Of a stretch of 64,000 nt of DNA, positions 47,913-58,435 are shown in pieces. A program made the position numbers and the translations under genes. Each line of letters opens with the position of its first letter. Position 1 is the first letter of the stretch. Source of the DNA: Tenrec ecaudatus. Taxonomy: Eukaryota; Chordata; Mammalia; Afrosoricida; Tenrecidae. The notes below the pieces were generated by a model, which saw nothing but the letters and a program-made list of their open reading frames with translations, searched no databases and had not been told where the DNA came from. The stretch spans positions 124,563,025 through 124,627,024 of the forward strand of contig NC_134539.1 of the NCBI RefSeq assembly GCF_050624435.1. Reading direction: 5' to 3'.

Positions 47913-48108
47913 CAAGCGGTTCTCAACCTATAAGTTGTGACTCCTTTGGGGGGTGTCAAACGACCCTTTCACAGGGGTCACCCGATTCATCACAGTAGAA
48001 AAATGACAGTGATGAAGTAGCAACAAAAATAATTCTATGGCTGGGGGGTCACCACCACATGAGGAACTGTCTGAAAGGGCCCGGCCTGAGGAAGGCTGAG
48101 AACCACTG
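47913..48108. mobile_element. SPIN-like hAT MITE, 196 bp
   Basis: Ends CAAGCGGTTCTCAACC and GGCTGAGAACCACTG. The interior, GACCCTTTCACAGGGGTCACCCGATTCATCACAGTAG, then GTAGCAACAAAAATAATTCTATGG and GGGGTCACCACCACATGAGGAACTG, is the reverse complement of the copy at 6116, including the same internal deletion junction. The left end has one inserted base and no convincing 8-bp duplication remains. Confidence 0.75.
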
Positions 48109-48344
48109 CAGCTCGAAATCCAAAGGAGCACACACATTCCTTAATCCACCATAGATGAGTTTAAGGTGAAGTCTAGTTTCCCAGTGGCTTCCCAGTTCTG
48201 ATCTTTCTGATGTGCCCTATGGAATATGCTGTACGGCGTGAGGAGCCAAGCTCTATAAAGTCCAGGCAGTTTGCAGTCTGGGGCCTGGGTCAATAGGTCC
48301 CTCCGGATTGTGAGGTGCTTTGTGGTTTCATTAGCTGTTTTTTT

Positions 48345-48450
48345 TAAGTGATGCAAAATATTCCATTGTGTCTATGTACCGAAGTTTCTTTATCCATTCT
48401 TCCAGTGGGGGGCATTTCCAGCTTCTTGCTCTGGTGAAGTCAATGCTTCT
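48345..48450. repeat. old L1 3' fragment
   Basis: GCAAAATATTCCATTGTGTCTATGTACCGAAGTTTCTTTATCCATTC matches the classic old-L1 3' phrase 'ATTCCATTGTAT...TTTATCCATTC'. Confidence 0.55.
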
Positions 48451-49079
48451 TTGTTTCAGTTTTATTTATACGCAGATGCCTGCCACACCACTCGGTGAGT
48501 CTGGCCGAAGCTGGTACATGACTGACAGCTCTGATTGCCTGATCACCTTGTGCCACTTGGTTAGATGCTTCATCTCTACCAGGGCCCAGCCAGCTTCGAG
48601 GGGTTGCTTTTCGACTGGTGTGTGCTTGTTGCTGCAGATGGCACGTCTTGACTCAGAACTTTGGGTTCCGTGATGTCCACCTTCTGTTGGGGCTGCTCAA
48701 GAACCCCCCTGGTATCTTTCCCACCACGGATACTGCTAGTACTGTGGAGCCCGCTGGGCCAGACAGCTCAAGAGACAGGGCTCCTTGCCCAGTAGTCAGC
48801 CTTAAAAAAAAAATCTCTGTAGAACTTCCTTCTAAACTTGAAAAAAGCAAACAAACCTATTTTTTAAAAAAAAGCTATTGCTAATCTCTCAGAGAATGAC
48901 TTGAGATGAATGCATCAACAAAGACATTACAACGCGAATACAGAGCTCCCAATAAAATGAATAATAAAACATGAATACATCATCAGTATTTAATGTGACC
49001 AGAATATCTAGTTGGGGCCATGCTTTGGGGTCACTTTAATCTACTGCCTGCATGCAGTAGAGCTGTGTGGTTCGGAACT
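48451..49079. other. intergenic, no gene
   Basis: Includes A-runs and a CCCAATAAAATGAATAATAAAAC stretch (48947-48970) resembling a very short retroposon end. Nothing coding. Confidence 0.35.
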
Positions 49080-49256
49080 CCGGCGTCCCCGACTCAAATC
49101 AGGACGTCATCTGACTGAGTAGACCTGCCCCGTGGCGGTTTCTAGGCTGTCATCCCTTATGGGACAGATGGCACGGTTTTTCTCCCACAGAGCCTCTGAG
49201 TGGGTTCGAACCTGCAACCTTGTGGCAAACCATCATGTTCTGTTGTGCCACCAGGA
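49080..49256 (-). repeat. AfroSINE-like SINE
   Basis: TCCGGCGTCCCCGACTC, GACCTGCCCCGTGGCGGTTTC, TTTTTCTCCCACAGAGCC, GTGGGTTCGAACCTGCAACC and TGTTGTGCCACCAGGA, nearly full length. Confidence 0.7.
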
Positions 49257-49663
49257 TGTGTCATATGGCAGGGGAACTCTGATCCAGCCAGCTGATACAC
49301 CCGAGGACCATTGTAGAGGATGGAAGCAGTGCAACTGTGGTCATCCCAGGGGAATTTGGTCCGCCCACTCATCCGGGCCCCATCAGCTAGCAGGGGCGAA
49401 GAAGGGCTCTGGCTCTGTAGGCGAATCATCACCACAGGGACCCACACCCATGGGTGGGGAGGGCTTGAAACAGCACCTTCCACCGAAGGGTTCTTTTCTT
49501 CTGTGTTGATCAACGCCACTGCCTAGTGCTGCCGCCGGGAGCCTCAGAGGACAAGCCTGTTCATCTAGCAACCTCTGGAGAGGCATCTGGTTGCTTCTAG
49601 TTTGGGGCAATAATAAACTAAGCAGCGATAGCTATTTGTATACGGACTTTGATGCAGACATAC

Positions 49664-49742
49664 AAGGGGACTTAAAAAGCTCATGGAAAAATAGGATTAC
49701 ACACGATGAAGAATTCCCCCCACAAACTAGTTGAAGCTCCCA
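49664..49742. mobile_element. mariner-type MITE, about 78 bp
   Basis: Left end AAGGGGACTTAAAAAGCTCATGG and right end ACAAACTAGTTGAAGCTCCC are inverted repeats of the same type as the copy at 16936 (consensus GGGGNCTTCAAAAAGTTCATGG). No coding capacity. Confidence 0.6.
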
Positions 49743-50389
49743 AGAGGTTTGCAACTCCTTTGAGTCGTTTGCGAGGAGCACGGGTGCTGGGTCCTCGGTA
49801 AGCCTGCGTTGAACCCGGCTACACGGCACCTAACACCAGCGTGGACTCGGTAAGTCCGTTTGGCGTTGTCAGACGCTGCCAGACCGCCTCCCAGAGCCGC
49901 TGTACGCTTCGCGTTCCCACCAGCCAGGAAGGGGCGTTCCTGGGGCTCTGAAGCCTCAGCAGCAGTTGGCATTGTCGGTGTGGGATTTGAGCCACCCTAA
50001 GATGTCTGCAGCGGTGCCTCATTGTTTCCATTTGCAATCCCCCAAAGAAGCGGCGTGAATGACGTTTCCTATGCTGACTCTCCATCTGCATGCCTTCTTC
50101 GGGGGGCATGGGGGGCGGCAAGAGGCTTTGCAGACAGATGGTCTGGGTTTGAATCATGCTCCTGGAGCGGGGGCAGCGGCCTTGGGGGTGCCTTGGGACA
50201 GGCCCGCCTCATCTCCTGCCCACAGAGTACTGTTTTCACCACAGGGAGCCCCCAGTGCTCCTCGCCGACCTTGGGGTTCAGTCCCAGGGGGTGGGGTCCT
50301 CACAGGCCTTGCCTTCACGCTCAGGCCCTGCTGCCCTCACCACAGGCCTCTCCACAGACCCACTCGGATGTGCACTGATGCCATTATCT

Positions 50390-50640
50390 CCCCGAAATTA
50401 AAATCAAGCCGCAGCCTATCATGTTTCACCGAGAGGGAATTGGGGTTCTATATTCCTGCGTCGAGCGGCATTCTATTTCAGTCAGAGCATTTAATTATGA
50501 TTGGTATGTTAGTGCCCACCGGAGCATAACAAATTGTCATTATGTTATTCTGCTGAGTCTAATTTAATTGGCAAGTTGTCACAAAAGCAATTATCCATCA
50601 TTTATTTTGTTGCCATAACCACAGCCAGTGGAACACCTGC
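50390..50640. promoter_or_regulatory. candidate conserved non-coding element, homeobox-site rich
   Basis: Repeat-free AT-rich island in GC-rich surroundings. It is dense in ATTA-type cores: CATTTAATTATGATTGG (TAATTA at 50492-50497), TAACAAATTGTCATTATG, CTAATTTAATTGGCAAG, AAGCAATTATCC and ATCATTTATTTTG, plus a CACCGAGAGGGAATTGGG segment. The absence of any repeat or ORF and the motif density are what deeply conserved vertebrate enhancers look like. The target would plausibly be a neighbouring developmental gene such as MSI2 rather than MRPS23 (inference). Confidence 0.5.
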
Positions 50641-51920
50641 TGTCTGAGAGGCTCCGCACCGCAGTCCCTCCGTCCTGGACCCAGGCCGCGGCGCTGACAC
50701 AAAGACACCGTTTCCCCTTCGGATTTAAAAATACGTTCCTTATTTCCTGTTGCCGCCTCATGAGCCCCGGGGACAGGGGGAGACGGGAGCGGGGGGCTCT
50801 TAGTGACAAAGGACATCCCTGGACTGGGACGTCGCCCGAGGTCCCCCTGGGAGGCTGAGTCGGGTGAGGCAGTGGGCTGGCAGGCCGTATAGGGCCTGAC
50901 CGAGGGGGTGGTGGTGGGGGGAGAGGCTTTGCTCCGCGGCCTCCTCGGGCGACAGACTTTGTAAATATGTGTGACTCCTTTCTCCTGAAGCGCCGCAGGC
51001 CGGCTCCCCGAGAAGTGGGATTGTTTGGTCAGTGCATGGAGCTCAACGCTCAAAGTCACCAGGGACGCGTCAGCACGCGTCAGCACTCCAGTTAGATCCT
51101 AGGCCCTTCCTGCACAGGCAGGCAGAACCAGGTCTTTCAGACCCAACAGTGCCCCAGACTGTCACGCCTCTCTCTTTGTAAGGCGAGGCTCTCATGGCCC
51201 CAAAGCACAGGGAAGTATCCGCAACAGGCCCTGTGGGACGGGGGGAAGGAAAAAGGGACACGGAAGAGCCACCAGACTGCCCACTCTAGAGTCACTTGTC
51301 CCAGGAACCTCTGATCCCAAGTTCTTTGGGAGGCCCTGTTCCCCTAGGCATGACCCCCGACACCCAAGCCGGCCACGACCTTCACCTTTGTGAGTGAGGA
51401 GGCGGGAGCAACCAAAATCGTCAAATTATTTTTACTTCGCTGGCCCAGGAAGACGAGCTAAGGGCAGGTCAGGTGGACAAACGACCTATTTTATCCTCGC
51501 TTCCAAGGTGCTCATCAAAACAAAAACAGAACTCCAAATGCCACCGCCACCCTGCAACGGAGGCAAACAGGAACCAGACCCCTAAGATCAGCCAGCTTTT
51601 CCCACCGGCTTGCCAATCAGCTGCAGTTCCCAGGCCGCCTCTCGGGGCGCTGGAAAGCGACCAGTTTACTGAACACAGACAGATACTCTCTTGCAACTCG
51701 TGGGGATGGGGGATTGGGGGGGGGGGATCATTGCAATTGCTGACCTAAAAACAAACCAGGGATGTCTCCACGTGCTCCCTTGGGGGCCAGCAGACCCCAC
51801 AGAGCGTCTCCCTCGGCCACAGAGAAGCTGCTCTTCCCCCCAAAAGGCCATCACAGTAAAGCCTCTAGCACCTCTGCTCACGTCACGGGAGGCCAGGCTG
51901 CATGCAGATTACATAAGGGG
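50641..51920. other. intergenic GC-rich, no gene
   Basis: Several local CpG-containing runs and a direct duplication of ACGCGTCAGC (51065-51084). A G-run occurs at 51716-51727. No coding similarity. Confidence 0.35.
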
Positions 51921-51949
51921 TACCACCCCTCCAAAAAAACAGCTTCTTC

Positions 51950-53111
51950 CCAAAGCTATGTATTTAAAATTCTTACAAAACAACCTTATCACCTTCAAAG
52001 GACTCTCCATTACACTTAATACATTTGTCAAATCTGTGATTCCATTCTTGGAAACATTTATTCAAACTCATCTGTTTGGATGGCTGACAGCACCTCCCTC
52101 GTTTTTTTTCTTCACCTCTTCTAGGTCCTCAAATCACTGTCCCTTCATGTCCCTCTGCATTCATGGAAACAAAAAGAAGTCGCACAGAGCAAGGTCAGGG
52201 GAGGAAGGTGCCTGAGACAAGGGAGGCGTGATGGTTTTTGCCAAAAAGTGGCTGCACTGAGATGGCTGCTTTGTCGTGGTGGCAAAACCAGTGCCTATCT
52301 GCCACAAATCAGGCCTTTTTTGTCACACACTGTTATGTCATCTTTTCAGAGCCTCTAAATCAAAAGCTTGATTAACAGTCTGACCTGGTGGAACAAACTC
52401 CAAATGCACGATCCCCCTCACATTAAAAAAAAGCAAATGAGCATCGTCTTTTTAAAAATATATATTTTATTAGGGGCTCATACAACTCTTATCACAATCC
52501 ATACATACATCAATTGTGTAAAGCACATCTGTACATTCTTTGCCAATGAGCACTGTCTTGATCTTTGATTTCACTTGATGAGCTTTTTTTGGGAAGGTGG
52601 CTTGATTGATGTTTGCTTTCGGGTTGTAACAATAGCACCACATCTCGTCACCAGCAATGACCTTGGGAGAAAAACGTGGGTCGCTTCGAGCTGTTCTTTC
52701 CAAGCACGGTCTGTCTCCACGTGACGCTCTTTGTCCTGGTCTGTCAGAACCCGAGGCACAAATTTCCAAGCAACCCTTCTCATTTATTCCCAAATCTTCT
52801 GTTAGAATTTGCGGAACCAAGCTCCAACATAGTCCAGACAACTTCCCCATCTCTGCAATGGTCTGTGGTTGATCTTCGAACACATGTGCACAAATTTTGT
52901 TGCCATTTGTGTCTGTTTAGGAAGTTGATGGATGTCCTGAATGAGGCTTGTCACCAATCGACATTTCTCCGTTTTTGGAAATGAGAAAACCACTCATACA
53001 CGTATGCTGCTGTTATAAGCTGTGTGCAACATCACAATAGTTTGTGCGGTATTTTTTCCTGAGCAGGAAACAAAACTTCTCAGCTGCAGGCTGTTTTCTT
53101 AAATCAGCCAT
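51950..53111 (-). pseudogene. mariner transposase pseudogene
   Basis: Would cut and paste its own element at TA sites through a DDD RNase-H-like domain. Starting at the ATG ending at 53111 (MADLRKQPAAEKFC), the minus strand shows, across several frames: helix-turn-helix-region remnants (PQTIAEMGKLSG, SLVPQILTEDLGI), VIAGDEMWCY with the first catalytic Asp, KKAHQVKSKIKT, then past the nested insertion VRGIVHLEFVPPGQTVNQAF, HHDKAA with the second Asp, and SPDLALCDFFLFP with the third. A TAA interrupts after about 32 codons, several frameshifts follow (one in a T-run near 52425), and the second-to-third Asp spacing is shorter than the 34 residues expected. Clearly non-functional. Confidence 0.85.
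52451..52544 (-). mobile_element. 94-bp retroposon 3' end nested in the mariner, 15-bp TSD
   Basis: TTTATTAGGGGCTCATACAAC, CTTATCACAATCC, CATACATCAATTGTG and GCACATCTGTACATTC: the extreme 3' end of the local LINE-type family with its A-rich tail at left. The host sequence AATGAGCATCGTCTT (52436-52450) and AATGAGCACTGTCTT (52545-52559) is duplicated with two mismatches. It splits the transposase coding region. Confidence 0.85.
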
Positions 53112-53321
53112 CACAAAAAATGAGGTTCAAGTGAAACTGCTTGTCTGAAAAAATTCACTGTGAGCACAGAGAACCTTCCCAGGTGACACCACTGGGTGCA
53201 CTAACTCAGCGCAGGCTGCTTGATGCTCCCCTATCAGAAAAAATGCATTCTGAAAGCTCCGCCCAGACGAGCCTTTTTCTGTTCTTTCTTTCTTTTTTTT
53301 CTTTTTTTTTGGGGGGGGGTA

Positions 53322-54161
53322 CTCTCTCATATGGTAGCAGGAAAAGGGTTAATATGCGAGGAGGGGGCTGCTAATGGGACCCTGCTGGACCCTGGGTGGT
53401 CCCAGGTGCTTAGTTCACAAGTGGGTAGGTAACAGTGCAAAATCTCTGGGAAGTAAGTTCATTAAGTCCAATCACAAAAATCTCCATCCTCTCTGACCCA
53501 GGAATTTCACATAGCATAAATGTCAAGTTAGGAAATCCTCAAAGACTGACCTCCCTTCTGAAATCAGTTACAAACTGGGGGTGCCTAAGCCCACGTCTGG
53601 CTCTCTAATTCCCTAGGAGCACTCTGAGACTCCCTGAGAACGGCTGTGCTCGCCGCTGTGGTTTATTAGCGCGAGAGGAGAGAGAGGAAGGCCAGCCAGG
53701 GGAGGGGAGGCCCGGGCAGTGGCCGCTGAGGTCCGTGTGCACTGCTCCCCGCTGTCCTGTCCGCGGGCAGCACTAGGCTCTCCCAGTAAAGATGTACGGT
53801 GGGGCGCTTGCAGCGCTGCCAACCACGGAGGCTCACCTGAGTGGGTGCCCACCATTTTCACTGCGGCTTGGCCATGTAGACATGCCTGGCCACATCCGTT
53901 TCCATGCCTTCTGGGGGTTGAGCTAATATTCTGGAACCCAATCCCTCATCACAAGTCACATTGGTAGCATAGTCTGTTGGGCATGACCCGATGCCCTCAG
54001 GTGAACAAAGACTCTCTTCTCAGGTCAGGATGGTCTAACGCCCGAGAGATGGCCTCTGAGGAGCAGAGGGCAAAGGAGAGACCTCTTTGGGGCAAGACTA
54101 ATTTATTACTGTCCCCATCGCAGTGAATTACTTCAGATGGCTCTCCTAACCATCATCTTAA
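53322..54161. other. intergenic, no gene
   Basis: Unique GC-moderate sequence. No repeat or coding similarity recognised. Confidence 0.35.
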
Positions 54162-54412
54162 GAAGCCCTTGTGGGATAGTGGCCTGCTTTGTTGTGGGTG
54201 GGGTTAATCCAAGGTCAGCTGTTCAAAGCCACCAGCCACCCTCTGGGAGAAAGATGAGGCTTTCTGCTGCACAAGCATTTCCAGCGAAAGATGAGGCTTT
54301 CTGCTGCACAAGCATTTCCAGCCTCAGAAGCCCACGGGGGCAGTTCTGCTCTGTCCTGACGGGCCACTGTGAGTCCAAATGGATTCGACGCAACGAGTTC
54401 GGTTTTGGTTTT
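54162..54412 (+). repeat. AfroSINE-like SINE with internal 37-bp tandem duplication
   Basis: Sense order: GAAGCCCTTGTGGGATAGTGG, CAAGGTCAGCTGTTCAAAGCC, GAAAGATGAGGCTTTCTGC, CCCACGGGGGCAGTTCTGC, GGATTCGACGCAACGAG and GGTTTTGGTTTT. The segment 54249-54285 is repeated without any difference at 54286-54322. Confidence 0.8.
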
Positions 54413-54444
54413 AGAACCATCGTCTTTGTAATGCCTATCCGGTG

Positions 54445-54570
54445 ACTGGGTACCCACTGCCATTGACCTGATTCAGACGCACAGTGACCTGACCTGAGGG
54501 TTTCTGAGACTGCCCGTACGATCGGAGCCAACAGCCTCATTGTCTTCCCAAAGTCCAGTGCCTACCCCGC
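54445..54570 (-). repeat. SINE fragment, inverted relative to its neighbour
   Basis: CCCACTGCCATTGACCTGATTC, GGGTTTCTGAGACTGCCCG and GGAGCCAACAGCCTCATTGTC in minus-strand order. Truncated. Confidence 0.45.
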
Positions 54571-55596
54571 CGTCGGACTGTGGAAATGTAAGGTGCTTGT
54601 GGTGCACTAAAGGAGATGGGTAACTTGTTAGTAAGGTAAAGGATCCTGGCATCTTGGAAGGTGTATGAACCCTGAATGAGGGGCTGGCGAAGTTTCCCAT
54701 CCTGCTGGCTTAAAACGTACCCTCTAGAGGTGGAAAGGGAGATCTCAGGGCCATTAAGGAAGAAGAGCCAGGAGTGGACTTGACCCGAGGTCCCTGCATC
54801 GGGCCGCCTTGGTCCAGGATACAGAAAGAAAGCCGTGACACCACAGACAACAGAGAGGTGGCAGAGAAGCCCAGTGGCAGCAGAACCAGGAGACTCTCGG
54901 GTCCACGGGGGAAGAACGGTGAGTGCTTTCAGGCAGGCACCTTGTTGGGAGGATAGGGTGTCTCCTGGCTACGTAATGGAAGGGAGGGAGGGACGTTTCC
55001 CACCCATGGAGTTAGCTGATTGCCTTTCTGTGTGTCTCTGGGCATTCATCAACAGAGTTAAAAGAACTGTATAACACTTCGCGCAGCAGGGCAGAGCCAA
55101 GGAGCGGAGTAGCTGATAGGCTGAGGGACCTAGAGAGGTCCTTTGGGCAGAAGGGAGAGGCAGTCCTGACAGAACTGTATCCTGAGCATTCTGATCCTGA
55201 ATTGTAACCAGTCACGTTCCTAATAAACCCCATAATTGCCAGTGTTGTCTGTGAGACCGGTGTGGCAAATTGTCCTGAACGATTGAATGCAGCAGAGAAG
55301 TAGAGGGGGCAGTGGGAGGGACCGTTGATGTCAGAATTGCTGAAAAAAGCTGGAGAGCGGAGACGTGGTTGACGACACCTGGCAGTAATCAGCTGTGGGC
55401 GGTTGATGTTGATTCCTCTTCCCTGTGTGCGGTTAGGAGAGGTCAGAACTGCCCCACGCTGTTTTCACATTGCTCAACAATATTGGAGGTGGCTTTGAAT
55501 ACAGAAAAAAAATCGTCTGGTGTTGTTTATCATCGTAAAAACAAAGTTGGCTAAGTACTCAATTGACTTAAAACAAACAAACCCCAAAACAACAAG
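54571..55596. other. intergenic; possible unassigned repeat with AATAAA at its end
   Basis: At 55195-55290, CCTGAATTGTAACCAGTC...CTAATAAACCCCATAATTGCC, GTGTTGTCTGTGAG, GGTGTGGC and GCAGCAGAGAAGTAGAG look like the end of an LTR or retroposon rather than a gene. No splice pair or coding similarity found upstream. Confidence 0.35.
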
Positions 55597-55795
55597 AAAA
55601 ACCAATCTCGCTGCCATCAAGTCGATGCCTGCTTGTGGTAATTTGTTGGTTTGCTAACTGCAAGGTCAGCAGTTTGAAACCACCAGCCACTCAGAGGGAG
55701 TAAGATGGGGCTTTCTACTCCCATAAAGGTGTTCAGTCTCGGACGCTCACAGAGGCAGTTCTACCCTGTCCCGCAGGGTCGCGGTGATGGCTGCA
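55597..55795 (+). repeat. SINE preceded by an inverted SINE tail
   Basis: AAACCAATCTCGCTGCCATCAAGTCGATGCC (55597-55630) is a tail in reverse. TGCTAACTGCAAGGTCAGCAGTTTGAAACC, GGGGCTTTCTACTCCC, CAGAGGCAGTTCTACCC and TCCCGCAGGGTCGC form a sense SINE without its extreme 5' end. Confidence 0.65.
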
Positions 55796-55944
55796 CACAC
55801 GTGGCTGTAAAACGTGGCTGTTGAAAGTGTGGTGGGGGTTCTCGTGGCGGGATTCTTCGTGTCATCCGGTAGGTAAGCACTTATTGAGACTTCAGTAACC
55901 TGAGCCAGGCGATGTGTGTGTATATACGGAGGAGATGTGGCCCC

Positions 55945-56500
55945 TGCTGTATCCACTTCTTACAGTCACCATAACAAATCACCTCAAACTTGAACGATAC
56001 AAATGTATTCTCTCATAGTTCTGTGTTATAATGCAGGATTTTGTCTCGCTAAAACAAAGATGTCTGCTGGGCTGCATTCTTTGCTGGAGGCTGCTGGGTA
56101 GAATCCATTTGCTTGTCTTTTCCAGCTTCTAGTGCCCACCTGGATCCCTCACTCGGGCTGGGGGCCCCTTGTCCCCATCTTCAAAGCCATTAACCGAGAC
56201 TCCACCCCCTTCTGTGTCACATCACTCCGCCTTCCCTGTGCTCTCACAGCTGCCCTGTCTTCTCTGCTGCATCCCACCTGCACTTATGAGGAGCCTGTGA
56301 TTATATTATCCCCACTGATATGTCAGGATAATCTCCACCCCCCCCCCCCGTCCCCCGGCCTTAGGGGTCACTGATGGAGAATCTCCCTCTTTCAGCCACC
56401 TCATTTCCATCTGCAACCTCCATTGCCACATAACATATTCATGGGTCCAGGGGTTAGGATGCAGACATGGTGGGGGAGACCATCATTCCACCTCCCACAC
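55945..56500 (+). repeat. old eutherian interspersed repeat
   Basis: CAGTCACCATAACAAATCACC, ATTCTCTCATAGTTCTG, GAATCCATTTGCTTGTCTTTTCCAGCTTCTAG and GGTTAGGATGCAGACATGG with GGGGGAGACCATCATTCC follow the order of a widespread old mammalian repeat. A C-run at 56337-56350 is secondary. Family not assigned. Confidence 0.5.
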
Positions 56501-57203
56501 TACCGCCAGGAGCTTACCACTCACCATGCGAATACACGAACATTTAGTGGGTACACGGCACGGAGCCATCACTGGCCAATACTATCTGGAGAGGGGCCTG
56601 CAGATCGATAACTTGATCCAGACATTTCTCCCCAGGAGGCCAGATGCTGCGCAGCTTGGTTTCCCACAAACCCTCCACTCTGGTCACGCTAGCCTCTTTA
56701 CTGTCCCTTGATGGTCACCTGTCCGTTCCACCTCTCACACCTTTGCCTGTTGTTCTCCCTACCCGACCGCCCCGGCTTCTTCATACTCCCCACCCACGGC
56801 CCACTCATCTCTCCAGATCCTCCTGATCAAGTCCCTCACCCTCCACCAACCTCAGCCCAGGGGTAGCTTTGTTGGGAATTTCTAGTGCGCATATGTTCTG
56901 TGAATAGAACCTTCCACTGAAGGGCAATTGCTCTAAGGGGCTACTGTCTCAGTGTCAGCCTGCCAGCCTGCCAGCCTTTGAGCACCCCGAGATCAGGGAC
57001 CCCGTATCAGAATTCTTCTGCCCACTCCAGGAAGGTTTGCCCTCTTCATTCAGTTCACTTTTGCGGCACACGGAGCAATTACAAAGGTGCGAGATCCCGG
57101 AGAAGAAAATGAGCTTCGCCGGAGTCAATCCAGATAAGAACACGGACCAGGCAGCCAGGTTATGTGACTTGACAGGAACTAGGAGCACGTCCCCTCTCCC
57201 TCC
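56501..57203. other. intergenic, no gene
   Basis: A short (CCTGCCAG)n repeat at 56958-56978. GCAATTACAAAGGTGCGAGATC (57078-57100) is unique sequence. No coding similarity. Confidence 0.35.
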
Positions 57204-57387
57204 ATTGAGGCCGAGCTGCTTCCAATTGAAAGAGACCCTACAGGACAGACCAGGCCTGCTCCTTAGGGTTTCTGAGACGGTAAAGCTTGATGGAAGCAAG
57301 CTGCTCCATCCCTCGCCCATGGAGCTGCTGGTGGGCTGGCACCTCTGACCTTGTGGTTAGCAACCCACTGCGCCATCGGGACCCCTG
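57204..57387 (-). repeat. AfroSINE-like SINE
   Basis: GAGGCCGAGCTGCTTCCAATTG, AAGAGACCCTACAGGACAG, TTAGGGTTTCTGAGACGGTAA, ATGGAGCTGCTGGTGG and GTGGTTAGCAACCCACTGCGCCATCGGGACCCC. The tRNA-like end is preserved; the B-box region is partly deleted. Confidence 0.72.
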
Positions 57388-57797
57388 GAATGAGAGGTCA
57401 GCTTGCGGTATATTAGGGACGGCGTTTCCAAGGAGATGAGGCTGGCGCTGTGAAGGAAGAGAGGAGTAGACGTGAACTAGATGATGGGAGGGGGGTGATT
57501 TTCCAAGGGCAGAGGGGCTAATGGAATGCTGGCGGATCTACTCACCCCGTGCACCAGATAAGAGGGAATTGCAGAGGCTCCACGCCAGCCAGCTCCGGCG
57601 TCCTCTGCCTCCAAGAAAACACCGGCCCGAGCCACACCAACCCACTGGTCGTTCTCGACTCCCGGGGGGCTCTTTCCCAGGCCCCACAGACAGCTGGTGC
57701 TCCTAAGTCGAGCCCACAGCGAAGGGGCCAACAGGGCCACACCCTGTGGCAAAGACGAGGAAAGAGCAGAAATCAAAACTCAAACACACCCACCGAA

Positions 57798-57952
57798 CCT
57801 GCTGTTCTCGACTGGATTCTGGCTCGTAGGGAACCCAGAGGGCGGAGTCGAACTGCTCCCGGGGATTCCAGACTGGACGCAGCCTCCCACATCTTCCTCC
57901 CGAAGAGCAGCCGGTGCGGTCGAACCTCCCACCGTTTGGTTAGCAGCCGAGG
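57798..57952 (-). repeat. SINE, 5' end missing
   Basis: CTGTTCTCGACTGGATTCTGGC, CAGAGGGCGGAGTCGAACTGC, CACATCTTCCTCCCGAAGAGC and GTCGAACCTCCCACCGTTTGG then TTAGCAGCCGAGG. Confidence 0.65.
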
Positions 57953-58435
57953 TTTTTTTTCCTTCTTATTAAGATTTTATATTTATTACACATGAAAGGT
58001 AAATATTTTGGATATATTGGCCAAGTAACTTATCTTAAAATAAACTTCACCTTTTAAAAAACAAGCTTTAACTGTGGCTACTTGAAGATGTATGTAGCTC
58101 ATGGTACATTTTCCCTTCAAAACCGTTTTGTTGGGAGTTAATGCAGATACTGTGTAAGTGCATAATCAAGCAGTGTGGTACAGCTGCCACCACACTCCGC
58201 TTCCGAACAGTCTTCGAACGCCTTGCCATCAGCTCGCCTTTACTCGCCCCTCCCCCTCTCCCCCATCTCATGGAACATTTTTATTAGATTGTGCTGGGAT
58301 AGCTTATTCTTTCAATAATTTTACTAGGAAGGGAGCTGAGAAATGGGGAGGGGGATAAAAGGGGATTCCACCCTGGCTGACATTCCCACCTTCTGAAAAT
58401 GTTCCTCAGCTAGAAAGGTACTCAATTCTTTTTTT

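Larger units (their letters stand above)
51923..53319 (-). mobile_element. mariner (Tc1/mariner) DNA transposon, inactive, TA-flanked
   Basis: TA dinucleotides (51921-51922 and 53320-53321) flank related ends: CCACCCCTCCAAAAAAA at left and, as reverse complement of the right end, CCCCCCCCCAAAAAAAA. Without a nested 94-bp retroposon and its TSD the element is about 1.29 kb, the usual mariner size. It encodes a decayed transposase on the minus strand. The ends are low-complexity, so the TIR assignment is less certain than the transposase call. Confidence 0.75.

Noticed and set aside
52410-53111. Domesticated mariner transposase (host gene)
   Set aside because: In-frame stop after about 32 codons, several frameshifts and a retroposon inside the coding region rule out a functional protein.
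55195-55290. 3' end of a gene, from AATAAA and a GT-rich sequence
   Set aside because: The phrase looks like the end of a dispersed repeat, and no upstream exon or splice pair supports a gene.
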